This document shows, one piece after another, positions 36,622-45,531 of a stretch of DNA of 64,000 bases (positions are counted from its first letter, which is position 1; the number at the start of each line of letters is the position of its first letter). The DNA lies in the NCBI RefSeq assembly GCF_000429125.1, contig NZ_AUBG01000001.1, positions 396,444 through 460,443 of the forward strand, in the 5' to 3' direction. The notes under the pieces are model-generated. The model searched no databases. It was not told where the DNA came from and saw only the letters and a program-made list of their open reading frames with translations. The position numbers and the translations under genes are program-made. This DNA is from Aequorivita capsosiphonis DSM 23843 (lineage in GTDB: Bacteria; Bacteroidota; Bacteroidia; Flavobacteriales; Flavobacteriaceae).

Positions 36622-37902
36622 ATGCCAATAACAGCAAACGACCCCAAAAGAAAAACATGGCTCGAGACAACGCCAGAAACAGATTTTCCTATTCAAAATA
36701 TTCCTTTCGGTGTTTTTTTGACACGTGATGATATCATTACCATTGGAACCCGAATTGGCGATTATGCTATTGATTTGGGAGCCCTACATCAATTGGGCTA
36801 TTTTAAGGGAATTGAACTCACCGATGATATATTTCTTCAAGATACTTTAAATGATTTTATTAGTGACGGAAGAAAAACTTGGCGATTGGTAAGAGACCGT
36901 ATCGCTGCTATTTTTGATAAGGAAAACCCAGAACTTCGCGAAAACAAAGACCATAGGCAACATATTCTTTTCACTATGGAGGAAGTGGAAATGCAGCTTC
37001 CAGTGCAAGTTGGAGATTACACCGATTTTTACTCCAGCAAAGAGCACGCAACAAACGTAGGTACTATGTTCCGTGGAAAAGAAAACGCCTTGATGCCAAA
37101 CTGGCTTCATATTCCTGTAGGATACCACGGAAGAAGCTCTTCAATAATCCCTAGCGAAATCAACGTTCGCAGACCTTGGGGACAAACAATGCCAAACGGC
37201 GCGACGGAACCTGTTTTTGGTCCTGCAAAAATGGTCGACTTTGAACTAGAAATGGCGTTTATCACTACAGATGCAAATGCTTTGGGAGAACCTATTCCAG
37301 TTAATGAAGCTGAGGAACATATCTTCGGTTTGGTTCTTTTAAATGACTGGAGCGCTCGCGATATCCAAAAGTGGGAATATGTTCCACTGGGACCATTTTT
37401 AGCCAAGAATTTCGCTTCATCTATTTCCCCTTGGATCGTTACTTTGGATGCGCTGCAACCCTTTAAAGTAGAAGGACCAAAACCAGAAATGGAACAACTC
37501 CCCTACCTTCAGTATAAAGGAAAGAAAAGCTACGATATACAATTAGAAGTTGCAATAGCGCCTGAAAATGGAGACGAAAATAAAATAGCTACTTCCAATT
37601 TCAAATATATGTATTGGAATATGTCGCAACAGTTGGCGCATCACACCGTTAACGGCTGTAATGTTAACAGCGGCGACATGATGGGTAGCGGCACCATTTC
37701 TGGAACAACACCAGATTCATTTGGCTCCATGCTTGAACTTACTTGGCGCGGTGAAAACCCCATAAAACTATCGGACGGCTCTGAAAGAAAATTTATAAAT
37801 GATAACGACACGGTTACGTTAAAAGGTTTCTGCAAAAACGAAAATGTACGTATCGGTTTTGGTGAATGTAGAGCTAAGTTGCTTCCTGCAATAAAGCAGT
37901 AA
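36622..37902 (+). CDS. fahA: Fumarylacetoacetase
   Basis: A 426-residue enzyme catalysing the last step of tyrosine degradation, fumarylacetoacetate to fumarate and acetoacetate. The N-terminal SH3-like domain carries FPIQNIPFGVFLTRDD, and the catalytic domain contains DYTDFYSSKEHATNVG, PVGYHGRSSSI, VDFELEMAFI (metal ligands) and LNDWSARDIQKWEYVPLGPFLAKNF. Other genes of the pathway (hmgA, hpd) are not in the window. A perfect 15-bp hairpin terminator follows. Confidence 0.97.
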   Translation: MPITANDPKRKTWLETTPETDFPIQNIPFGVFLTRDDIITIGTRIGDYAIDLGALHQLGYFKGIELTDDIFLQDTLNDFISDGRKTWRLVRDRIAAIFDKENPELRENKDHRQHILFTMEEVEMQLPVQVGDYTDFYSSKEHATNVGTMFRGKENALMPNWLHIPVGYHGRSSSIIPSEINVRRPWGQTMPNGATEPVFGPAKMVDFELEMAFITTDANALGEPIPVNEAEEHIFGLVLLNDWSARDIQKWEYVPLGPFLAKNFASSISPWIVTLDALQPFKVEGPKPEMEQLPYLQYKGKKSYDIQLEVAIAPENGDENKIATSNFKYMYWNMSQQLAHHTVNGCNVNSGDMMGSGTISGTTPDSFGSMLELTWRGENPIKLSDGSERKFINDNDTVTLKGFCKNENVRIGFGECRAKLLPAIKQ

Positions 37903-37924
37903 TTTCAACTTTTCGATTGCCACG

Positions 37925-37963
37925 AATGCACGAATGTTTTTCTTTAAACATTCGTGCATTTTT
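37925..37963 (+). terminator. Terminator after fahA
   Basis: A perfect 15-bp stem, AATGCACGAATGTTT with AAACATTCGTGCATT, with the loop TTCTTT and a short T-run. The stem sequence belongs to the CCACGAATGCACG dispersed family also seen at 2411. Confidence 0.85.
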
Positions 37964-38059
37964 AGTTTAATTTTTCCGCTGATCATTTTCAAAAGAAACA
38001 TTCTAATGAAAATTGGCACTACTATTGTATTTTAGCCTTCATAACCAAATGATTTTATT

Positions 38060-39244
38060 ATGAAGACAATCTACTTCCTTCTCTTTACTGCACTTTTCAG
38101 CGTTTCCTGTAACAGTGTGAAACGCACTCAAAAATTCGTCTCCCAAGGAGATTATAACGAAGCTATTGAATTGGCTGTCAAAAAACTTCAAAAAGATAAA
38201 GGCGCCAAAGAATATGATGCCCACATACGTCTTTTGGAAGAAGCTTTCTTAAAAGCAAAGGATGATGACACGCGTCACATTGCATTTCTGAAAAAAGAAA
38301 ATAATCCAAGGAACGCAAAAGAATTATATTATACTTACTTAGATATGCAAGCTAGGCAAAACCTAATCCGTCCACTGCTTCCGCTGTATAGTCTTGACAT
38401 GGGAAGAAATGCAAATTTTGTTTTCTCTGATTATTCCAATGATTTATTATCGGCGAAAGATTCTTATGTTCAGTCCTTATATCAGGAAGCCATTGCTTAC
38501 ATACAGCGAAACACAAAACAGGATTCCAGGAGTGCTTACGATGTTTTATGTGAATTGGATGAAGTTCATCAAAATTACAAAGATGTATTCCAATTAAAAA
38601 AAGATACCCATTTTCAAGGAACGGATTTTGTTTTTGTAGCATTAAACAATCATACCAAACAGTTTATTCCTTTTAGGTTGGAACAGGATTTATTGGACTT
38701 CAACACCTATGGACTCAATGATTTTTGGACAGAATACCATAGCAAACTCGAGCAGGGAATTAATTATTATTTAGGTGTAGATCTAAATTTCCAAACCATT
38801 CAGATTTCACCGGAACGCATTTCAGATAGACAATACACGCGAAACGCACGTGTTAAGGATGGATCTGATTACAGACGCGATAGAAGAGGAAATATTGTAA
38901 AGGACAGTCTTGGGAACCCGATTAAAATTGACAAGTTTATCAACGTTTCTGCGACCATAACTATTACCAGCCAGCAAAAAAGTGTCCTTGTAGGTGGCGC
39001 GGTAGTATATAAAGATTTGAGTAGAAGAAAACAATTGAATAGTTTTCCGCTTTCTTCTGAATTTATTTTTGAAAACGTCTTTGCAAAATACCGTGGTGAT
39101 CAGCGAGCATTAACTGCCGAGGACAGAACGCTAATTGTAAATAATTTCATCCCTTTTCCCAACAACGAACAAATGGTTTTTGACGCGGGAACAGATATAA
39201 AAGAAAGGTTTAAGGAGATTTTGAAGGATAATTCATTCAACTAA
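38060..39244 (+). CDS. Hypothetical lipoprotein with helical repeats
   Basis: A 394-residue lipoprotein (SPII signal ending ALFSVSC, Cys17). The N-terminal mature region is helical and TPR-like (FVSQGDYNEAIELAVKKLQKDKGAKEYDAHIRLLEEAFLKAK), which would suit protein-protein contacts in the periplasm. The C-terminal half is mixed and contains DRTLIVNNFIPFPNNEQMVFDAG. I do not recognise a named family. It converges with the toxin gene, with only 5 nt between the stop codons. Confidence 0.82.
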   Translation: MKTIYFLLFTALFSVSCNSVKRTQKFVSQGDYNEAIELAVKKLQKDKGAKEYDAHIRLLEEAFLKAKDDDTRHIAFLKKENNPRNAKELYYTYLDMQARQNLIRPLLPLYSLDMGRNANFVFSDYSNDLLSAKDSYVQSLYQEAIAYIQRNTKQDSRSAYDVLCELDEVHQNYKDVFQLKKDTHFQGTDFVFVALNNHTKQFIPFRLEQDLLDFNTYGLNDFWTEYHSKLEQGINYYLGVDLNFQTIQISPERISDRQYTRNARVKDGSDYRRDRRGNIVKDSLGNPIKIDKFINVSATITITSQQKSVLVGGAVVYKDLSRRKQLNSFPLSSEFIFENVFAKYRGDQRALTAEDRTLIVNNFIPFPNNEQMVFDAGTDIKERFKEILKDNSFN

Positions 39245-39249
39245 ATAAA

Positions 39250-39540
39250 CTATATTTTCTTTTTATCAGGATGTTGTCGAACATCAAAAAGAGTTAAAAT
39301 GATTATTTTATTTTCCTTAATTCGGTAAAATATACGAGTCTGTTTGCTGAACTGAAATCCACGGATTCCTTTTTCGGCAACTTCTAAACTTCCCAATTCT
39401 GGAAAGTTTTTTAAAAGCTCCAAAAAATCAAACATCTTATTCTCAAATGCTTCGGTAACTAGAGGTCCAAATTTACTTGAAATATGATCTTTAATAGAAT
39501 TATAGTTCTTGTAGGCTCGTTTGGTGAAAAGGATTTCCAT
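39250..39540 (-). CDS. RelE/ParE-family toxin
   Basis: A 96-residue toxin of the ParE/RelE fold: EILFTKRAYKNYNSIKDHI, FLELLKNFPELGSLE, GIRGFQFSKQTRIFYRIKENKIIILTLFDVRQHPDKKK. The conserved basic-rich end (R and K near the last strand) fits. RelE-type members cleave mRNA on the ribosome and ParE-type members poison gyrase; sequence alone does not separate them here. The antitoxin gene lies 5 nt upstream on the same strand. Confidence 0.9.
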   Translation of the reverse strand: MEILFTKRAYKNYNSIKDHISSKFGPLVTEAFENKMFDFLELLKNFPELGSLEVAEKGIRGFQFSKQTRIFYRIKENKIIILTLFDVRQHPDKKKI

Positions 39541-39545
39541 CGGAA

Positions 39546-39770
39546 TTACTTAAAAACCTCCTTATATGGAATTAAATTTTCCTCAATTTCAGATTCTTCA
39601 AAAGCTACAAGAACCTGTTCCTTTTCATTATCTGAAAGCTTATCCCATAAAAGTGACGTTTTACTAATTTTATGGCTTTTTAGAAAATCGTATAAGGATT
39701 GAAGCAATTGTTCGTCCTGAATATCGCTCATCATTTCCAAAAGACTATTTTTCAACTCGGTAGTTCCCAT
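39546..39770 (-). CDS. Antitoxin of the RelE/ParE pair
   Basis: A 74-residue, acidic, helical protein. The N-terminus (MGTTELKNSLLEMMSDIQDEQLL) and the C-terminal LLWDKLSDNEKEQVLVAFEESEIEENLIPYKEV are the layout of Bacteroidetes addiction-module antitoxins paired with ParE-type toxins; the C-terminal acidic tail is the expected toxin-wrapping part. It precedes the toxin by 5 nt, so they are co-translated. The N-terminus has no clear ribbon-helix-helix DNA-binding motif that I can assign. Confidence 0.82.
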   Translation of the reverse strand: MGTTELKNSLLEMMSDIQDEQLLQSLYDFLKSHKISKTSLLWDKLSDNEKEQVLVAFEESEIEENLIPYKEVFK

Positions 39771-39802
39771 AAAATCAGTTTTAGCTAATTTAAGAAAATA
39801 TA

Positions 39803-40195
39803 TTAAACAAACTTCTCCAAATGCGAAGCATCGATACCGTGGTGAGATTCGGTGTGCACGACGATTCCATTTTTTATAACAATCATTTGTGGACTTTCAT
39901 GTGGCACTTTAAAGCGAGCCGCAATCTCATTTGAGATATCGCGATTTTGTAAAAGATCCAAGTAGTAAAGCTTTAGCTGATCGTCTGTTAGTTGGTAGTT
40001 TTTCTCTAGCAATTTTAAAACCCCTCGACTTATTCCGCAGCGAGTAGAATGCTTAAATATGGCGACCGGCTTGGTTTTGGATTGCTCCACTATTTCATCC
40101 AGTTGATCCATTTCGCCCAATACATGCCAAGGAATTTCTACTATTTCTTCTTTAACAATATCTCTTGGCGTTTTAAATATATCTAATAATCCCAT
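39803..40195 (-). CDS. ytxJ: Bacillithiol-system redox protein YtxJ
   Basis: A 130-residue DUF2847 thioredoxin-fold protein. The active-site segment KHSTRCGISRGVL carries a single cysteine (C53) at the monothiol position, followed by LYYLDLLQNRDISNEIAARF and VPHESPQMIVIKNG, with the cis-Pro near the second motif. The family is thought to act as a bacilliredoxin in bacillithiol-using bacteria. It lies 32 nt upstream of the antitoxin gene on the same strand and may be transcribed into it. The clpB gene is divergent. Confidence 0.9.
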   Translation of the reverse strand: MGLLDIFKTPRDIVKEEIVEIPWHVLGEMDQLDEIVEQSKTKPVAIFKHSTRCGISRGVLKLLEKNYQLTDDQLKLYYLDLLQNRDISNEIAARFKVPHESPQMIVIKNGIVVHTESHHGIDASHLEKFV

Positions 40196-40500
40196 TGAAT
40201 TCTGTTTTTTACAAAGCTACATGTTATAGAATACTATCTTCTAAAAGAAATGATAAAAAAACCCATTGTTAAAACCGTCATAATGACTGTTAAATAAGGC
40301 GTTACGACCGACATTTTGTCTTAATTTTAATATGGCTTTGTATTTGCATTTCGACGAAGTCCATTCAGAGCGCAGTCGAAGTACTCAATAACCATAATGA
40401 TCCTTCTGTTCCTGAGTGGAACCGAAGAATCAGCTCTTAGGCAAAGACGAATGGTTTGCAACTATTCGACAACAAATAATAACAATAAAGAACACCAGAT
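40196..40500. repeat. Spacer before clpB with dispersed repeat words
   Basis: A 305-nt region without a gene. At 40350-40386 it carries TTCGAC...AGAGCGCAGTCGAA, a terminally inverted unit of the type frequent in flavobacterial intergenic DNA, and at 40405-40440 a related segment with TTCCTGAGTGGAA. No certain promoter or CIRCE-like operator for clpB is recognised. Confidence 0.5.
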
Positions 40501-43101
40501 ATGAACTTTAACAATTTTACCATTAAAAGCCAAGAGGCCATCCAGCAGGCGCAGCAAATCGCGCAGGGTTTTGGCCATCAGCAAATAGAAAACGAACACA
40601 TTCTCAAAGGGATTTTTGAGGTTGATGAAAATGTAACGCCATTCATTTTAAAGAAGCTGAATGTAAATTTAGTTACGCTAAAACAGATTTTAGACAAACA
40701 ATTGGAGAGCTTTCCAAAAGTCTCAGGAGGTGAGATTATGCTTTCTCGTGAAGCCAACAAAACGGTTATTGACGCTGGCAATATTGCCAAAAAAATGAAT
40801 GATGAATATGTTTCCATAGAGCATCTTTTATTGGCAATTCTAAATTCAAAAAGCGCAATTGCCCAAAGCCTCAAAGATCAAGGCGTAACTGAAAAAGGTA
40901 TGAAAGCCGCTATTCAGGAGTTACGCGGTGGAGAGAACGTTACTTCGCAAAGTGCTGAGGAAACCTATAATTCCTTAAATAAATATGCGAAAAACCTTAA
41001 CCAATTAGCACGGGACGGGAAATTAGATCCTGTTATTGGCCGTGATGAGGAAATAAGAAGAATTTTACAAATTCTTTCTCGAAGAACAAAAAACAATCCT
41101 ATGTTGGTCGGTGAACCCGGTACAGGTAAAACCGCAATCGCAGAGGGTCTTGCCCACAGAATCGTAGATGGTGATGTACCCGAAAATCTAAAATCAAAAG
41201 TCATCTATTCACTGGATATGGGTGCCTTGATTGCCGGTGCAAAGTATAAAGGTGAATTTGAGGAACGACTAAAAGCCGTTATTAAAGAAGTAACTTCCAG
41301 TGATGGCGATATTGTTCTCTTTATTGACGAGATCCACACGCTTATTGGTGCAGGAGGCGGACAAGGCGCCATGGATGCGGCCAATATTCTAAAACCAGCG
41401 CTCGCACGTGGCGAATTGCGCGCTATTGGTGCAACTACTTTAGACGAATATCAAAAATATTTTGAAAAAGATAAAGCATTGGAACGCCGTTTTCAACGCG
41501 TGGTTGTGGATGAACCAGATACCGAAAGTGCAATTTCCATCCTACGTGGGATTAAGGAAAAATATGAAACCCATCATAAAGTTCGAATTAAAGACGAAGC
41601 GATTATTGCGGCTGTGGAACTTTCAGAACGATATATCACCAATCGATTTCTTCCTGATAAAGCGATTGATTTGATGGATGAAGCTGCGTCAAAAATTAGA
41701 ATGGAAATTAATTCCAAACCAGAAGAATTAGATGTTTTGGACAGAAAGATTATGCAACTCGAAATTGAAATCGAGGCCATTAAACGCGAGAATGATGAAA
41801 CCAAACTGAAGGCACTTCATTCAGAGCTCGCAAACTTAAAAGAAGATCGAAATGAACTAAATGCAAAATGGCAAAGTGAGAAAGAAGTTGTAGACAATGT
41901 TCAAAGTTTAAAAACCCAAATTGAAGAGTTCAAATTAGAAGCTGAACGCGCCGAACGGGATGGCGATTTTGGAAAGGTTGCCGAGCTGCGGTATGGAAAG
42001 ATCAAGGATGCGCAAACTGCCCTAAGCAAATTAGAAACCCAACTTGCTGAAAATGATGAAGGCACTTCCATGATAAAAGAAGAGGTTACGCGAGAAGATA
42101 TCGCGGAAGTTGTGGCAAAATGGACTGGAATTCCAGTTACCAAAATGTTACAAAGCGATCGTGAAAAACTCTTGACTTTGGAAGATCAACTTCATAAACG
42201 TGTGGTTGGCCAACATGAAGCAATTATTGCAGTAAGTGACGCCATTCGTAGAAGTCGCGCAGGTTTACAAGATGAAAAGAAGCCTATTGGCAGTTTCCTT
42301 TTCCTTGGAACAATAGGGGTTGGTAAAACAGAACTTGCGAAAGCTCTTGCGGAATATTTGTTTGACGATGAAAATGCTATGACGCGTATTGATATGAGCG
42401 AATACCAAGAGCGTCACAGCGTGAGCCGTTTGGTGGGCGCACCTCCAGGATATGTGGGCTATGAAGAAGGTGGACAATTAACAGAAGCCGTTCGTCGCAA
42501 GCCCTATAGCGTGGTTTTGCTTGATGAAATTGAAAAAGCACATCCAGACACGTTTAATATTTTGTTGCAAGTTTTGGATGAAGGTAGATTGACTGATAAT
42601 AAAGGTCGTGTTGCAGATTTTAAAAATACAATCATTATTATGACTAGTAATATGGGAAGCGACATCATCCAACAACGTTTTGAGGCCGTTAAAGACCCTG
42701 ACACTGCAATGGAAGGTGCCAAAGTAGAAGTGCTCGCATTGCTAAAACAAACGGTGCGTCCTGAGTTTTTAAACCGTATTGACGACATCATCATGTTTAC
42801 GCCACTTTCAAAAAAAGACATCCACAAAATTGTGGAACTGCAACTAAAAGGTGTTTCCAAAATGTTGTTAAAACAGAATATTGTACTCGACGCAACTCCA
42901 GAGGCAATTACCTATCTTTCAGAAAAAGGTTATGACCCACAATTTGGTGCAAGACCTGTAAAAAGAGTGATTCAGAGAGAAGTGCTAAATGAACTTTCGA
43001 AAGAAATACTCGCCGGAAAAATCACTACGGACAGTATTATACTTTTAGATAGTTTTAATGATTCGCTTGTGTTTAGGAACCAAGAGAGTTTTGTTGAGTA
43101 G
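40501..43101 (+). CDS. clpB: ATP-dependent disaggregase ClpB
   Basis: An 866-residue Hsp100 chaperone that threads aggregated proteins with DnaK in the cytoplasm. Order: Clp-N repeats (1-145), NBD1 with Walker A GEPGTGKT at 204-211, a long coiled-coil middle domain (about 405-525, rich in EIEAIKRENDETKLKAL-like heptads) that separates ClpB from ClpA/ClpC, and NBD2 with Walker A GTIGVGKT at 603-610 and VLLDEIEKAHPD. A D2 C-terminal domain ends the protein. Length is normal and no defects are seen. A hairpin terminator follows. Confidence 0.98.
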   Translation: MNFNNFTIKSQEAIQQAQQIAQGFGHQQIENEHILKGIFEVDENVTPFILKKLNVNLVTLKQILDKQLESFPKVSGGEIMLSREANKTVIDAGNIAKKMNDEYVSIEHLLLAILNSKSAIAQSLKDQGVTEKGMKAAIQELRGGENVTSQSAEETYNSLNKYAKNLNQLARDGKLDPVIGRDEEIRRILQILSRRTKNNPMLVGEPGTGKTAIAEGLAHRIVDGDVPENLKSKVIYSLDMGALIAGAKYKGEFEERLKAVIKEVTSSDGDIVLFIDEIHTLIGAGGGQGAMDAANILKPALARGELRAIGATTLDEYQKYFEKDKALERRFQRVVVDEPDTESAISILRGIKEKYETHHKVRIKDEAIIAAVELSERYITNRFLPDKAIDLMDEAASKIRMEINSKPEELDVLDRKIMQLEIEIEAIKRENDETKLKALHSELANLKEDRNELNAKWQSEKEVVDNVQSLKTQIEEFKLEAERAERDGDFGKVAELRYGKIKDAQTALSKLETQLAENDEGTSMIKEEVTREDIAEVVAKWTGIPVTKMLQSDREKLLTLEDQLHKRVVGQHEAIIAVSDAIRRSRAGLQDEKKPIGSFLFLGTIGVGKTELAKALAEYLFDDENAMTRIDMSEYQERHSVSRLVGAPPGYVGYEEGGQLTEAVRRKPYSVVLLDEIEKAHPDTFNILLQVLDEGRLTDNKGRVADFKNTIIIMTSNMGSDIIQQRFEAVKDPDTAMEGAKVEVLALLKQTVRPEFLNRIDDIIMFTPLSKKDIHKIVELQLKGVSKMLLKQNIVLDATPEAITYLSEKGYDPQFGARPVKRVIQREVLNELSKEILAGKITTDSIILLDSFNDSLVFRNQESFVE

Positions 43102-43121
43102 ATTAAAGTTAAATGTAAATC

Positions 43122-43152
43122 AAAAGCCCCAAAGAAATATTTGGGGCTTTTT
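43122..43152. terminator. Terminator between clpB and the T9SS thioredoxin gene
   Basis: AAAAGCCCCAAA pairs with TTTGGGGCTTTT around GAAATA; convergent junction, T-runs on both strands. Confidence 0.85.
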
Positions 43153-43195
43153 AGTTTTTTAAAGTTGGACGATCATTTCTATATTTCTTGGAAAA

Positions 43196-43966
43196 TTATT
43201 GAATAATAATCCTCTTGGTAGCTGAATTAGCATTTGCAACAACTTTAATCAAATAAATGCCTGGAGAGAGTTGAAGATTTAGATCAATATTTTTTTCGGA
43301 ATATTTATTCTGAAAAACCTGTTGTCCAAGAGTGTTGTATATCGCTACGGAAGAATCCATATAGCTCGGTAGATTAATATTTACATTCCCCTCTGAAACA
43401 ACAGGATAGATATTGAAATGAAATGTATCAGCGCCATCTATGCCTAAAGTTGGAGTAAACCATTTTGGAAAAGTGTTTTCAAAGGTTTGTATTCCATTCA
43501 AGGGCCAGATGTCTTTTTCCAATAAAATGTTTCCAGGACCTATCAAACAAAAGGTAGGATAGGCATTAACACCAAAATCGCTGTCTACAGCTGGTCCTCC
43601 CCCTTCGTTGCTTATAGCTGGTGCGTGATTAAAAGGGCCTCCAAAATCTATTTCATACTGTCTAACCCGAGCATTATTATCATTTCCATTATTAACAGAA
43701 AGACAAAATACGTTCCCTGCGTTTGAGCCATAAGTATCGAAAAATTCGTTAAATGTAGGTGCTGATCCTTGGCAGGGAACGCAATCTACAAAAAAGAAAT
43801 CGAGCCAAACTAACTTTTCCTCAGCTATAAGAGAATACATATTGTATTCATTTCCTTCCGTATCTGTTACGGTAAAATCATCAACAACATCGCCAACGTT
43901 GTAATTGTTAACTTGCGCGTTTGCCAAGCAAGTAAATAAAAATAGAATTAATGTAATTTTTTTCAT
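43196..43966 (-). CDS. Secreted TlpA-like thioredoxin with T9SS sorting domain
   Basis: A 256-residue protein with a signal peptide ending LANAQ, a thioredoxin/AhpC-TSA domain (residues 20-170) and a Por sorting domain (about 180-256: NIYPVVSEGNVNINL, VAIYNTLGQQVF, GIYLIKV, TKRIIIQ). The redox pair is intact as C62-V-P-C65, preceded by WLDFFFVDC rather than the usual TlpA FWATWC, and a cis-proline follows in NAYPTFC. It is therefore predicted to be a redox-active protein exported beyond the outer membrane. It converges with clpB. Confidence 0.9.
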   Translation of the reverse strand: MKKITLILFLFTCLANAQVNNYNVGDVVDDFTVTDTEGNEYNMYSLIAEEKLVWLDFFFVDCVPCQGSAPTFNEFFDTYGSNAGNVFCLSVNNGNDNNARVRQYEIDFGGPFNHAPAISNEGGGPAVDSDFGVNAYPTFCLIGPGNILLEKDIWPLNGIQTFENTFPKWFTPTLGIDGADTFHFNIYPVVSEGNVNINLPSYMDSSVAIYNTLGQQVFQNKYSEKNIDLNLQLSPGIYLIKVVANANSATKRIIIQ

Positions 43967-44312
43967 AATATTTGAAAGTTTTACAATTTATATAACACAA
44001 AGTTAAGCACTAATCTAATTAAAATACCTTTTCATTATAAAAAATTGATAAAAGACCCATAAAAATTTCACAATGTAAAACTTCGATGGGTCTTGGCTTC
44101 AAATAAAGCGGTAATTAAAGCTTAGATAATGTTACCGCTTGTCATTTTGAATCTCTAATTCTTTCTTATTCTAAGATATTAGGTTTTTGTTCTGCCTTGT
44201 AAAGTTACAACGCTTCACTTGTTATTTATAATAAGGAAATAGTAAAAATTTACTGGTTTTAGTTATAACTTTGCTAATAAATATTAAAAACTCTCATTAT
44301 AACCACAAGAAT
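43967..44312. other. 346-nt divergent spacer with two tandem inverted repeats
   Basis: The spacer separates the T9SS thioredoxin gene (leftward) from the phosphatase lipoprotein (rightward). It holds AAGACCCAT (44052-44060)/ATGGGTCTT (44086-44094) and AAGCGGTAA (44106-44114)/TTACCGCTT (44132-44140), plus the TAACTTTG box of the rightward gene. I see no further gene. Confidence 0.6.
44266..44273 (+). promoter_or_regulatory. Candidate -7 box (TAACTTTG) for the phosphatase lipoprotein gene
   Basis: An exact TAnnTTTG match. Because it overlaps an upstream in-frame start at 44271, it supports the downstream ATG at 44313 as the true start. Confidence 0.5.
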
Positions 44313-44885
44313 ATGAAGCATTTGATCTTAATACTAACATTATTGCCAATTTTTACTTTTTGTGGGCAGAAAATAGAAAATGCAAAGCCTCAAATAGATA
44401 ATTCAGAAAGCAAAACATCTGAAGCTATCGATATAGCTTCTACCCCATCCTTTCACGCAACCTATTATCTAATCCGTCACGCCGAAAAAGACCGCGCAGA
44501 TCCAAAAAACCAAGATCCAAGTTTAAATTCAGCTGGAATGGAACGCACCAAGGTCTGGACAGCTTATTTCGAGCCTATTAAATTGGATGAAATATTTGAA
44601 ACCAAATATATCCGAACAAAACAAACCGTTTCGCTTATCGCGGAGCAGAAAATGATCACCCCTAAATTATACAATCCCAACACCATTTATTCTGAAGAAT
44701 TTTTAAAGAAAACGAACGGCAAAAAAGTTCTTATTGTTGGTCATAGTAATACCATCCCCTATTTGGCGAATAATCTTATCAACGAAGAAAAATTCACCGA
44801 GATGGACGATAAGGATAACGCAACTCTTTTTAAGGTAACCATCGATGGCGATGACAAAAAAGTGGAGACTATTTCAGTGGAATAA
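44313..44885 (+). CDS. Histidine phosphatase family lipoprotein
   Basis: A 190-residue protein with an SPII signal ending LPIFTFC (Cys17). The phosphoglycerate-mutase fold is marked by YYLIRHAEKDR (catalytic His in RHxE), the second conserved arginine in YIRTKQTV, and VLIVGHSNTIPYL with the second histidine. Such lipoproteins are probable phosphatases or, like SixA, protein phosphohistidine phosphatases; the envelope location speaks against glycolysis. The start was moved from 44271 because the ATG at 44313 begins the lipoprotein signal and the promoter overlaps the upstream start. Confidence 0.9.
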   Translation: MKHLILILTLLPIFTFCGQKIENAKPQIDNSESKTSEAIDIASTPSFHATYYLIRHAEKDRADPKNQDPSLNSAGMERTKVWTAYFEPIKLDEIFETKYIRTKQTVSLIAEQKMITPKLYNPNTIYSEEFLKKTNGKKVLIVGHSNTIPYLANNLINEEKFTEMDDKDNATLFKVTIDGDDKKVETISVE

Positions 44886-44938
44886 GCTAATGATGAAGGA
44901 TTTTATATTATAAATTATACATTCTTCATTATTCATTC

Positions 44939-44946
44939 TATTTTTG
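44939..44946 (+). promoter_or_regulatory. Candidate -7 box (TATTTTTG) for smpB
   Basis: TAnnTTTG consensus match ending 5 nt before the smpB ATG; transcription would begin at or next to the start codon, i.e. a nearly leaderless mRNA. The upstream 60 nt are AT-rich, with ATTATTCATT words. Confidence 0.5.
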
Positions 44947-44951
44947 CAGCT

Positions 44952-45416
44952 ATGGCAATTCAGAAAAACGTAAAAATAAAAAATCGTAAAGCGAGGTTTG
45001 AGTATGAAATCCTCGACACCTTTACTGCAGGCATCGTTTTGCGAGGAACCGAGATAAAGGCAATTCGCGAAGGGAAAGCTTCCATTGCAGAAAGTTTTTG
45101 CGAATTCAGCAACCATGAACTCTTCGTGATAAACATGACCGTTCAGGAATACAGCCACGCAACCCACTATAACCACGTTCCAAAGAGCGAACGCAAACTT
45201 CTATTAAACCGAAGCGAATTAAAAAAGTTGGAAAAAGAAGTGAAAAACTCTGGATTGACTATCATTCCGCTTGTGCTTTTCACTAACAACAAAGGTTTGG
45301 CGAAAATGGATATTGCACTTTGTCGCGGTAAAAAAGAGTTTGACAAACGGGAAGCAATCAAAGATCGCGATTCTAAAAAACAACTCAGCAGAATTAAGAA
45401 GGCGTTTAATAATTGA
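44952..45416 (+). CDS. smpB: SsrA-binding protein SmpB
   Basis: A 154-residue tmRNA-binding protein required for trans-translation, which rescues stalled ribosomes. The OB-fold motifs are intact: NRKARFEYEILDTFTAGIVL, RGTEIKAIREGKASI, HVPKSERKLLLNRSELKKL, and the basic tail GKKEFDKREAIKDRDSKKQLSRI. The tmRNA gene (ssrA) is not present in this window. Confidence 0.98.
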   Translation: MAIQKNVKIKNRKARFEYEILDTFTAGIVLRGTEIKAIREGKASIAESFCEFSNHELFVINMTVQEYSHATHYNHVPKSERKLLLNRSELKKLEKEVKNSGLTIIPLVLFTNNKGLAKMDIALCRGKKEFDKREAIKDRDSKKQLSRIKKAFNN

Positions 45417-45531
45417 TCATGGGTGACGGATCGTAATTATCAGAATAAGCCTATGCTATGACTATTTTAACAAATTCGATGTTTTTTTATTAGTATTTTG
45501 CAGTAGTTTATTTAACTTTTCAAAATACTAA

